From Bacteroidaceae bacterium (GTDB taxonomy: Bacteria > Bacteroidota > Bacteroidia > Bacteroidales > Bacteroidaceae): a stretch of DNA of 6,141 nucleotides. The stretch spans positions 1-6,141 of the forward strand of contig CAAFRW010000173.1 of the NCBI GenBank assembly GCA_900765575.1. The letters run 5' to 3'. Of the stretch, positions 1 through 6,115 are shown in pieces (position 1 is the stretch's first letter; each line of letters begins with the position of its first letter). Below the pieces are notes generated by a model. It worked only from the letters and a program-made list of their open reading frames with translations. It did no database searches and was not told the DNA's origin. The translations under genes were made by a program, and so were the position numbers.

Positions 1-21
1 AGTCGCCGTTTTGAAGAAGGG

Positions 22-51
22 GTCCCCTGCAGCGTAAAACCTGCAGGGGAC
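22..51 (+). terminator. Perfect GC-rich hairpin, probable terminator of a gene left of the window
   Basis: An 11-base arm (22-32, GTCCCCTGCAG) pairs perfectly with 41-51 (CTGCAGGGGAC) around an 8-base loop. On the plus strand the stem is followed by TTTCTGCGTTT, a short and interrupted T-rich tail; on the minus strand it is followed by no T run. It is therefore read as a plus-strand terminator for an upstream transcript that is not in the window. The weak T tract leaves open a role as an mRNA 3'-end stabilising hairpin or as part of a dispersed repeat. Confidence 0.5.
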
Positions 52-360
52 TTTCTGCGTTTGGGCAGGTGGGTGCAATTCTGAAGTATGAGATTCACTC
101 TCTGTGTTGGTGGAATACTTTCAATAACAATTCATATCTTTGTGGAACTTCTTTTATCTGTGTAAGCAAAGCATGTTGTTTCTATATCCGGATGAAAACT
201 ATTCGGTGAGGTGTCCTTTTTCTTATATGTATGGCGTAATATACTTTTCTTTAAGTTCTGGCTTTCCCCATTTGTTTTAGGATAAAAACAATAAAGAACA
301 TTCAATCGTAATAAAGCTACGATGTATTTGGAAAAAGTAAAAGAAATAAGTCGCAAAGAA

Positions 361-391
361 TTGGAGACAATAAAAAATATCATTATCTTTG
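361..391 (+). promoter_or_regulatory. Bacteroidota-type promoter for tRNA-Leu
   Basis: TATCTTTG at 384-391 matches the Bacteroidota -7 consensus TAnnTTTG exactly. A TTG at 361-363 lies 20 bases upstream, where the -33 element is expected. Transcription would start at about 398, some 25 bases before the mature tRNA 5' end, leaving a short leader for RNase P to remove. The motif and spacing are seen in the sequence; activity is inferred. Confidence 0.6.
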
Positions 392-423
392 CACCCGCAA
401 TGATAAATAATAAAGGTTTATCT

Positions 424-505
424 GCGCCTGTGGCGTAATTGGTAGCCGCGCCAGACTTAGGATCTGGTGTCTCGCGACGTGTAGGTTCGAGTCCTATCAG
501 GCGCA
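424..505 (+). tRNA. tRNA-Leu, anticodon TAG (UAG)
   Basis: All parts of a class II tRNA fold. The acceptor stem GCGCCTG (424-430) pairs with CAGGCGC (498-504), with discriminator A505. The D stem is GGC (432-434) with GCC (445-447). The anticodon stem CCAGA (451-455) pairs with TCTGG (463-467) around a seven-base loop with TAG at 458-460, which reads the leucine codon CUA and probably other CUN codons. A long variable arm forms a GTC/GAC mini-hairpin (469-478), as expected for leucine. The T arm is 481-497, with loop TTCGAGT. CCA is not encoded, so it would be added after transcription. The gene stands alone, between its own promoter and a terminator. Confidence 0.97.
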
Positions 506-508
506 CAT

Positions 509-550
509 AAAGGAGCGTTAATTGCTAATGATAGCAGTTAACGCTCTTTT
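509..550 (+). terminator. Intrinsic terminator of the tRNA-Leu transcript
   Basis: Arms 513-526 and 533-546 pair over 14 base pairs (GAGCGTTAATTGCT with AGCAGTTAACGCTC, one G-T wobble), closing a six-base loop AATGAT. TTTT follows at 547-550 and can pair with the preceding AAAG-like bases. It starts only a few bases after the tRNA, so it separates the tRNA unit from the glycosidase gene downstream. Confidence 0.85.
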
Positions 551-641
551 CAGTTCGCCCGACATAGACTACTTTCTCTATCTAATAAAATAAGATTTCT
601 TCTTAGCCTCTTTTTTAATCAAAAGGTCTTTGATTCTGCAT

Positions 642-649
642 TATGTTTG
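642..649 (+). promoter_or_regulatory. Candidate -7 promoter element for the GH78 gene
   Basis: TATGTTTG at 642-649 fits the Bacteroidota TAnnTTTG element exactly and lies between the tRNA terminator and the GH78 start, predicting a leader of roughly 75-80 bases. No TTG or TTTG sits at the right distance upstream; the region is the T-rich run at 611-618. The promoter may be weak or depend on an activator, which is common for carbohydrate-utilization genes in this phylum. Confidence 0.4.
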
Positions 650-733
650 TAAAGATTTTAAGTGAAAGTGCTTGATGATTCGTATTATTCAGATAATAGT
701 TGATTTTATTCATAGCATAGAACTTATATCTTT

Positions 734-2923
734 ATGAAAAACAAATGGCTACTTTCTTTGTGTGCAATGACTTTTATGGTGTGCGCCCAAGCTCAAACCT
801 GGATTTGGTATCCGGGAGATTATGAAATTTGGTTAGGTAATCAAATGAATAACCGTCGGACGGAGAGAGGGGCTTTTTATCCTCCGGTATGGAGGACTTA
901 TACACATTATGATGTGGTCGATTTCAGACATCGTTTTGAATTGGAGAAGCCGGAAGAAATTTCTATTTCGACAGAGGGACGCTATGCCGTGAAATTGGAT
1001 AATGTTCTCTTACCCGATATGCCTAAAACCCTTAAACTGAGTCCGGGAATACATACTTTAAATATAAAAGTCTATAATCCACTTACTCCGCCGGCTCTAT
1101 ATGTGAAAGGTGAAACGGTTAAGACGGATTCTACCTGGACGGTTTCTTGTTTGGACAAAGTGTCTGTTAAGGAAATCAATCAGCATAAGAAAACATGGGG
1201 AATTATTTATGTAAATGCGGGCTCCTGGAATTTTAATGATGCTTCGCAGTTGCCTTCCCGCTTTACTTTAGTGCGTAAGCCACAGGAGCCACTATCGAAG
1301 AAGACAGTTGGTGAGGGTATGCTTTATGACTTTGGTAAAGAGACCTTTGGTTTTGTTGTATTCAAAGAATTGGCGGGAACTGGGAATATGGGTGTTTATT
1401 ACGGTGAAACTTCGGAAGAAGCACTTGATACCCTCCATTGTGAAACGTATGACCGGATACATGTCCGCAATCATAAGGTGACGGATGCCATTACTGGGGA
1501 AAACACTGAAATGGTAGGAGCTGATTATACAATGAAACACAGCAAAGCTTTTCGTTATGTGTATGTGGTGCCTGACGGGGAGGTCCAATATAAGGATTTG
1601 GGAATGGAATATGAATATTCTCCTTTGAATTATCGGGGAAGTTTCCGGTGTAATGACGAAGAATTAAACCGGATATGGGATGTGGCTGCTTATACGTTGC
1701 ATTTAACAACCCGGGAATTCTTTATAGATGGTATTAAACGCGACCGATGGGCTTGGAGTGGAGATGCCATTCAAAGTTATTTAATGAACTATTATTTATT
1801 CTTTGATAAGGAAACCGTAAAAAGAACAATTTGGCTATTGCGTGGAAAAGAACCGGTAACCTGCCATATCAATACAATTTTAGATTATACATTCTTTTGG
1901 TTCCTGAGCATTTATGATTATTACATGTATACGGGCGATAGTGATTTTGTGACGCAGATATACCCTCGTATGCAAAGCTTAATGGACTATGTATTGGAAC
2001 GGAGAAATGCCAATGGTATGGTTGAGGGATTACATGGCGACTGGGTATTCATTGATTGGTCGGATGGAGAACTGGATAAAAAAGGCGAGGTGTCTTTTGA
2101 ACAAGTCTTGTTCTGCCGGAGTCTGGAAACAATGGCACAATGCGCTCGTATTGTTGGGAATGAGACAGACTTAGACAAATTTACAACGTTATCCAGTGAC
2201 TTGAAGAGTAAATTGTTACCTGCTTTTTGGAATGAAGAGAAGAAAGCACTTGTGAACAATCGTTTCCATGGAGTTCCGAGTGAGAGTATTACCCGGTATG
2301 CCAACATGTTTGCTATCTTCTATAATTATTTAAATGAACAGCAAAAAAGAGAGGTCAAAACATCGGTATTCCTGAATGATAGTGTGACTAAAATAATAAC
2401 TCCCTACATGCGCTTTTATGAAATGGAAGCCCTTTGTACCATTGGGGAACAGGAGAATGTGCTGAAAGATATAAAAGCTTATTGGGGCGGCATGCTTCGT
2501 GAAGGCGCAACCTCTTTTTGGGAAAAATATAATCCGCAGGAGCAAGGAGCACAGCATTATGCAATGTATAATCGTCCTTATGGGAAAAGTCTTTGCCATG
2601 CGTGGGGAGCCAGCCCTATTTACCTGTTGGGCAAGTACTATCTGGGCGTTCAGCCGGTAAAAGAGGGCTATAAAGAGTTCTCTATAACTCCGGTGTTGGG
2701 AGGTTTGAGATGGATGGAAGGCAGTGTGCCTACTCCTCAGGGAGATATTTATGTCTATATGGATAAGAAAACAATAAAAGTAAAAGCTACGGAGGGGAAA
2801 GGATATGTGTATGTCACTTCGAAGAAACAACCGAAAACGTCTGTTGGTACCGTAGAGAAACTTTCGGATGGGAACTATCGTATTTATATAGATACGCAAG
2901 AGGAAGTGGTTATTAAATATTGA
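734..2923 (+). CDS. Exported GH78 family alpha-L-rhamnosidase
   Basis: This 729-residue protein probably hydrolyses terminal alpha-linked L-rhamnose from plant glycans or glycosides in the periplasm or outside the cell. It starts with a typical signal peptide (residues 1-20; Lys at 2 and 4, hydrophobic core, AQA before Q21), which supports the ATG at 734; no Shine-Dalgarno is visible, as usual in Bacteroides. Next come a beta-sandwich-like region (about 22-130) and a second beta region with the DFGKETFG motif (199-206), typical of the rhamnosidase accessory domain. The (alpha/alpha)6 barrel spans about 300-640 and carries DGIKRDRWAWSGD (332-344), GDW (435-437), GATSFWE with the likely general base E597 (591-597), and the HAWGA signature (622-626). 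A C-terminal beta-sandwich (about 640-729) ends the protein. Length is normal for the family and no frameshift is seen. The general-acid position appears to be Asp337 instead of the more usual Glu. The family call is firm; the exact substrate is unknown. Confidence 0.92.
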   Translation: MKNKWLLSLCAMTFMVCAQAQTWIWYPGDYEIWLGNQMNNRRTERGAFYPPVWRTYTHYDVVDFRHRFELEKPEEISISTEGRYAVKLDNVLLPDMPKTLKLSPGIHTLNIKVYNPLTPPALYVKGETVKTDSTWTVSCLDKVSVKEINQHKKTWGIIYVNAGSWNFNDASQLPSRFTLVRKPQEPLSKKTVGEGMLYDFGKETFGFVVFKELAGTGNMGVYYGETSEEALDTLHCETYDRIHVRNHKVTDAITGENTEMVGADYTMKHSKAFRYVYVVPDGEVQYKDLGMEYEYSPLNYRGSFRCNDEELNRIWDVAAYTLHLTTREFFIDGIKRDRWAWSGDAIQSYLMNYYLFFDKETVKRTIWLLRGKEPVTCHINTILDYTFFWFLSIYDYYMYTGDSDFVTQIYPRMQSLMDYVLERRNANGMVEGLHGDWVFIDWSDGELDKKGEVSFEQVLFCRSLETMAQCARIVGNETDLDKFTTLSSDLKSKLLPAFWNEEKKALVNNRFHGVPSESITRYANMFAIFYNYLNEQQKREVKTSVFLNDSVTKIITPYMRFYEMEALCTIGEQENVLKDIKAYWGGMLREGATSFWEKYNPQEQGAQHYAMYNRPYGKSLCHAWGASPIYLLGKYYLGVQPVKEGYKEFSITPVLGGLRWMEGSVPTPQGDIYVYMDKKTIKVKATEGKGYVYVTSKKQPKTSVGTVEKLSDGNYRIYIDTQEEVVIKY

Positions 2924-3022
2924 GAATACGGAATCAGTGCTTGAAATCGTCGGAAAAGAGGTGCTTACTTGATAACTGGTTGCAACTTTAGATTTACAAC
3001 GTCAAAATAGAACTCTTTCCTC

Positions 3023-3043
3023 TAAAGAAAAACGATTTCTTTA
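3023..3043 (+). terminator. Weak AT-rich hairpin after the GH78 gene
   Basis: TAAAGAAA (3023-3030) pairs with TTTCTTTA (3036-3043) around AACGA. Outside it, GTCAAA (3001-3006) can pair with TTTGAC (3044-3049), giving a longer interrupted stem. The stem is almost all A-T and lies about 100 bases after the stop codon, with no T run behind it, so termination here would be inefficient at best. It is listed because it is the only stem near the end of the GH78 gene. Confidence 0.25.
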
Positions 3044-3072
3044 TTTGACTGGTGTATAAATCAATATTTTTG
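3044..3072 (+). promoter_or_regulatory. Candidate promoter upstream of the GH3 gene
   Basis: TATTTTTG at 3065-3072 fits TAnnTTTG, and TTTG at 3044-3047 lies 17 bases upstream, slightly closer than the usual 19-21. A start at about 3079 would give the GH3 gene a leader of roughly 300 bases beginning at the edge of the inverted-repeat segment. In such an AT-rich gap a chance match is possible. No better promoter was found nearer the GH3 start. Confidence 0.35.
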
Positions 3073-3079
3073 CTTCTCC

Positions 3080-3215
3080 GTCACATTTGGTGGTAAAAGG
3101 CATTAGACACATTGAGAACCAATAGCATAATGTTGTCTTTATAGTAAAGTTTAGGAGTAACTGAAAGCCAAGGTTTTTACCGATTATTTTAACAGGATTT
3201 GCTACCAAATGTGAC
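3080..3215. repeat. 136-base segment bounded by inverted repeats (MITE-like or structured leader)
   Basis: The left end (3080-3097) reads GTCACATTTGGTGGTAAA and the right end (3198-3215) reads TTTGCTACCAAATGTGAC, whose reverse complement matches it at 16 of 18 positions, the first 12 without mismatch. Inside are smaller hairpins: 3105-3113 pairs with 3129-3138 (one bulged T), and CTTTA/TAAAG closes at 3137-3149. No transposase fragment is recognisable and no flanking target-site duplication is evident. The arrangement fits a miniature inverted-repeat element, the decayed ends of a larger insertion sequence, or a long RNA stem in the leader of the GH3 gene. Confidence 0.5.
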
Positions 3216-3386
3216 TTTGAAATGATTCGGCTCTTTTATTCTTTTCTTGAGCTCAGACCCATAGAGTGGGAAGCAGGACACTTGTATAGGGAATGTTCTC
3301 TTAACTCTCTAGGTAAACTTAGTAACTTGTGATATGCGTTTTGTGAAAGGAACATTTAATACTTATAGAAAACAAATTGAAGAAAG

Positions 3387-5687
3387 ATGAAAATACGACA
3401 ATTTATTCTTGGCGCTGTTTTATTTGGCGCTATCGGTTGCTCGGAAAATCCTAATCTATATAAAGATTCGAACCAACCTGTCGACAAACGGGTGGAGAAT
3501 CTGTTGGGACAAATGACACTGGAAGAGAAAGTGGCGCAGATGTGCCAGTATGTAGGTATCAAGCACATGCAGAACTCGGAGAAGCATCTGAGCCTCGAAG
3601 AGTTGGAAAAGAATCATGCTCATGGCTTTTATAAAGATTTGCACTCCTCTCAGTTAATAAAGATGATAGAAGATGGGATGGTGGGTTCTTTTCTACATGT
3701 CACTGATTTGCAGGAAGCTAATTATTTGCAAACTCTGGCCCAGAAAAGTCGCTTGCAAATTCCTTTATTAATAGGTATTGATGCTATCCATGGAAATGGA
3801 CTGTGCACAGGGGTCACTATTTATCCCACAGCGATAGGACAAGCCTCTACTTTTGAGCCGGAATTGGTGAAGAGAGCTTCGCAGGAAACAGCTCTCGAAG
3901 TGAGGGCTACCGGTGCTCACTGGGCTTTTACTCCCAATGTGGATGTGGCTCGCGACCCGCGTTGGGGACGGACGGGGGAAACCTTTGGAGAAGACCCTCT
4001 TTTGGTGTCGCGTATGGGTGTGGCTACTGTAAAGGGTTTGCAAGGTGAACAGGCGGATAAATCCGAGCATGTTCTTGCTTGTGCGAAACACCTGGTGGGA
4101 GGAGGACAATCGGTGAATGGCCGTAATTGTGCCCCGTTCGATGCTTCGGAACGAATGTTGAATGAAATCTTTTTTCCTCCGTTTAAAGCTTGTGTAGACG
4201 CAGGCGTATATACCCTGATGGCTGCTCACAATGAGTTGAATGGCATCCCTTGTCATGGAAACAAATATTTGCTTACCGAATTGCTTCGTAATAAGTGGCA
4301 TTTCAACGGTTTTGTAGTCAGCGACTGGATGGATGTTGAACGTATGCATTCGCAGCATTGCACAGCCGAGACGATGGAAGAAGCCTCTGTTATGTCCGTA
4401 GATGCCGGTATTGATATGCACATGCATGGCCCCGGATTTATGGACCATATCATAAAGGCTGTGAAAGATGGACGAATTTCTGAAGAACGCATTCATAACG
4501 CTGTCCGTAAAATATTGAAGGCGAAGTTTGAATTGGGATTATTTGAAAACCCGTATTATGACGAAGAAAAAAGTAAAGCGGTACTTTTTAATCCTACTCA
4601 TCAGGAAACGGCTTTGGAGCTTGCCCGTAAGTCCATTGTTTTGTTAACCAACAACGGAACATTGCCTTTGGATGAAAATAGATATAAAAATGTATTGGTA
4701 GTTGGTCCGAATGCAGATTCGCATGCTATTCTGGGAGATTGGGGACTTCCACAGCCGGACGAAAATATGACAACGGTATTGGAAGGTCTACGTCAAATAT
4801 CTCCTTCTACCTCGTTCCACTATTTCGATGTAGGTTGGAAAATCCGTAAGATGGAACCGGAAAAAGTAAAAGAGGCTGGTTTGTTGGCTCGCAAGATGGA
4901 TGCCGCAATCGTTGTAGTTGGAGAAAACTCCATGCGCGAGGAATGGATGGAAAAAACCTGCGGAGAGAATATGGACCGTTCGGATATTAATCTTCCCGGA
5001 TTGCAGGAAGAGTTGGTCGAAGAGGTCTATAAAGCAGGAATTCCTGTTATCGTAGTATTAGTGAATGGCCGTCAGTTAGGTGTGGAATGGATTGCAGACC
5101 ATGTTTCGGCTTTGGTGGAAGCTTGGGAACCGGGCTCATTGGGTGGACAAGCCGTAGCGGAGGTACTATATGGAAAAGTAAATCCTTCCGGCAAGTTGCC
5201 TGTAACCGTCCCCCGTCATGTAGGACAAATACAATGCGTTTATAATCAGAAGTCGGCCAATACATGGTTCCCTTATGCTTTAGGAAATAGCGACCCGTTG
5301 TTTTGCTTTGGATATGGCTTGAGTTATACGCAGTTCAAATATGAGGCGTTATCCATAAATCGTACAACGATGCAACCGGCGGATACGGCCAGGTTATCTA
5401 TAAATGTGACTAATGCAGGTAATATGGATGGAGACGAAGTGGTGCAGCTCTATATCCGGGATGACTATAGTTCGGCAACCCGTCCCTTGAAAGAGCTGAA
5501 AGATTTCAAGCGTATTCATTTAAAGAAAGGGGAAACCCAAACGGTTTCGTTCGATATTACACCGGAAATGCTTTCTTATTATGACGCTAATATGCAGTAT
5601 GGAGTGGAGAAAGGTACATTTACCATCATGGTAGGTTCATCCTCCCGGAATGATGATTTACAATCTGTTCAATTAGAGGTCAAGTAA
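3387..5687 (+). CDS. GH3 family beta-glucosidase-type lipoprotein
   Basis: This 766-residue enzyme should release terminal beta-linked sugar, most likely glucose, from oligosaccharides or glycosides by a retaining mechanism. The N-terminus is a lipoprotein signal with lipobox AIGC and lipidated Cys18; the next residues (SENPN) are not rich in acidic residues, so a surface-export signal is not obvious and a periplasmic membrane anchor is likely. The GH3 N-terminal TIM-barrel domain (about 33-385) contains DPRWGRTGETFGEDP (190-204), KH at 234-235, and GFVVSDW (308-314) with nucleophile Asp313. The C-terminal alpha/beta domain (about 415-640) contains the GENMDR motif (526-531), placing the probable acid/base at Glu527. 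A fibronectin-III-like domain (about 655-766, with GDEVVQLYIRD at 682-692) completes the common bacterial beta-glucosidase layout. Purine-rich GAAGAAAG precedes the ATG. The gene lies 463 bases after the GH78 gene, on the same strand. A beta-xylosidase or dual activity cannot be excluded; the GETFGEDP version favours glucosidase. Confidence 0.94.
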   Translation: MKIRQFILGAVLFGAIGCSENPNLYKDSNQPVDKRVENLLGQMTLEEKVAQMCQYVGIKHMQNSEKHLSLEELEKNHAHGFYKDLHSSQLIKMIEDGMVGSFLHVTDLQEANYLQTLAQKSRLQIPLLIGIDAIHGNGLCTGVTIYPTAIGQASTFEPELVKRASQETALEVRATGAHWAFTPNVDVARDPRWGRTGETFGEDPLLVSRMGVATVKGLQGEQADKSEHVLACAKHLVGGGQSVNGRNCAPFDASERMLNEIFFPPFKACVDAGVYTLMAAHNELNGIPCHGNKYLLTELLRNKWHFNGFVVSDWMDVERMHSQHCTAETMEEASVMSVDAGIDMHMHGPGFMDHIIKAVKDGRISEERIHNAVRKILKAKFELGLFENPYYDEEKSKAVLFNPTHQETALELARKSIVLLTNNGTLPLDENRYKNVLVVGPNADSHAILGDWGLPQPDENMTTVLEGLRQISPSTSFHYFDVGWKIRKMEPEKVKEAGLLARKMDAAIVVVGENSMREEWMEKTCGENMDRSDINLPGLQEELVEEVYKAGIPVIVVLVNGRQLGVEWIADHVSALVEAWEPGSLGGQAVAEVLYGKVNPSGKLPVTVPRHVGQIQCVYNQKSANTWFPYALGNSDPLFCFGYGLSYTQFKYEALSINRTTMQPADTARLSINVTNAGNMDGDEVVQLYIRDDYSSATRPLKELKDFKRIHLKKGETQTVSFDITPEMLSYYDANMQYGVEKGTFTIMVGSSSRNDDLQSVQLEVK

Positions 5688-5818
5688 GAACTGGAAGTAT
5701 TTGCTATTACGAATGTGAAGGTAGGCAATGCCGGAGATTATACCAAGTTAAGTAAGGGCTAGAAGCATTCGTTTATCGCTTTAAATGCAGCGTTGGAGAA
5801 TAAAAGCATTTGGGAAAC

Positions 5819-5850
5819 TTGAGATACTTATGAGATATTTTATAACTTTG
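5819..5850 (+). promoter_or_regulatory. Candidate promoter for the gene starting at 6116
   Basis: TAACTTTG at 5843-5850 matches TAnnTTTG, and TTG at 5819-5821 lies 21 bases upstream, a normal Bacteroidota spacing. A start at about 5857 would give a leader of about 260 bases before the ATG at 6116, containing the 5981-6033 stem-loop. The motif is seen; its use is inferred. Confidence 0.4.
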
Positions 5851-5980
5851 CGAAGAATTTATTGATTTGTGGAGAAATGAAAAGCATCTTCAAGAAAGGA
5901 GTAAATTCTTTCCTTGTATAGTTGTAAAGAGCGTTATAAACTGAAAACCGATTCGTTAGAGAGAGAATTCCGGAAAAGAA

Positions 5981-6033
5981 CCATTCATTGATTTTTCGGT
6001 CTTTTCGTTGCTCTACCGATTCCGGATGAATGG
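5981..6033 (+). repeat. Stem-loop in the leader of the last gene
   Basis: CCATTCAT (5981-5988) is a perfect inverted repeat of ATGAATGG (6026-6033). Between them CGGT (5997-6000) can pair with ACCG (6015-6018), giving a two-step stem-loop. No T tract follows, so it is not an obvious terminator. It could be an operator-like palindrome or a leader structure, but it could equally be chance in a low-complexity gap. Confidence 0.35.
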
Positions 6034-6115
6034 AAAAGTAACTTCCCTATACATACGAACGTTATGGGAGAGCCTTTTTATACCAATTGTATATGAATAA
6101 AAAAGTAATTATATC

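Larger units (their letters stand above)
1..423. other. Intergenic region upstream of tRNA-Leu, no convincing gene
   Basis: No coding region here is credible. A minus-strand open frame (132-506) runs through the whole tRNA in antisense and has no recognisable motif. A 38-codon plus-strand frame from the ATG at 321 ends inside the tRNA and lacks a ribosome-binding site. What can be supported is a perfect GC-rich hairpin near the left edge (22-51) and a promoter just before the tRNA (361-391). The rest is AT-rich and shows no repeat or RNA structure that I can recognise. Confidence 0.6.
2924..3386. other. 463-base intergenic region between the GH78 and GH3 genes
   Basis: This gap is long for two same-strand genes of one pathway. 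It holds a weak AT-rich hairpin (3023-3043), a candidate promoter (3044-3072) and a 136-base segment flanked by inverted repeats (3080-3215). From 3216 to 3386 I see no strong promoter. A 36-codon frame (3222-3332) is open but lacks a ribosome-binding site and any recognisable motif. No clear intrinsic terminator for the GH78 gene was found. Confidence 0.6.
5688..6115. other. 428-base intergenic region after the GH3 gene, possibly with relic coding sequence
   Basis: No intact gene is present and no intrinsic terminator for the GH3 gene is visible. The frame continuing past the GH3 stop stays open for 24, 19 and 32 codons, broken only by TAG at 5760 and TGA at 5820, and its translation looks protein-like. 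In another frame 26 codons (5911-5988) and 34 codons (5992-6093) are open, separated by one TGA. This may be a decayed gene, but runs of this length can occur by chance. The region also holds a candidate promoter (5819-5850) and a stem-loop (5981-6033). Confidence 0.45.

Noticed and set aside
135..142. TATCTTTG, a match to the -7 promoter element
   Set aside because: The nearest upstream TTG (107-109) is 25 bases away, and no gene or RNA follows within a sensible distance.
321..437. 38-codon plus-strand frame beginning at ATG 321
   Set aside because: It runs across the tRNA promoter and into the tRNA D arm, and has no translation signal.
484..505. tRNA-Leu 3' end as an attachment site for an integrated element
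   Set aside because: No second copy of the tRNA 3' end and no integrase gene was seen anywhere in the window.
132..506. 124-codon open frame on the minus strand
   Set aside because: It covers the entire tRNA-Leu and its promoter in antisense, has no ribosome-binding site or known motif, and its composition is that of AT-rich non-coding DNA.
727..734. TATCTTTA overlapping the GH78 start codon as a promoter element
   Set aside because: It would place the transcription start inside the coding region, and the last base departs from the consensus.
2330..2899. 189-codon minus-strand frame inside the GH78 gene
   Set aside because: It is antisense to conserved parts of the rhamnosidase, including the catalytic base region, and shows no domain of its own.
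3222..3332. 36-codon plus-strand frame in the gap before the GH3 gene
   Set aside because: It has no ribosome-binding site, no signal peptide or known motif, and this length is expected by chance.
3768..4496. 242-codon minus-strand frame inside the GH3 gene
   Set aside because: It is long, but lies wholly opposite the conserved GH3 catalytic domain and its translation shows no recognisable motif; codon structure of the GH3 gene explains it.
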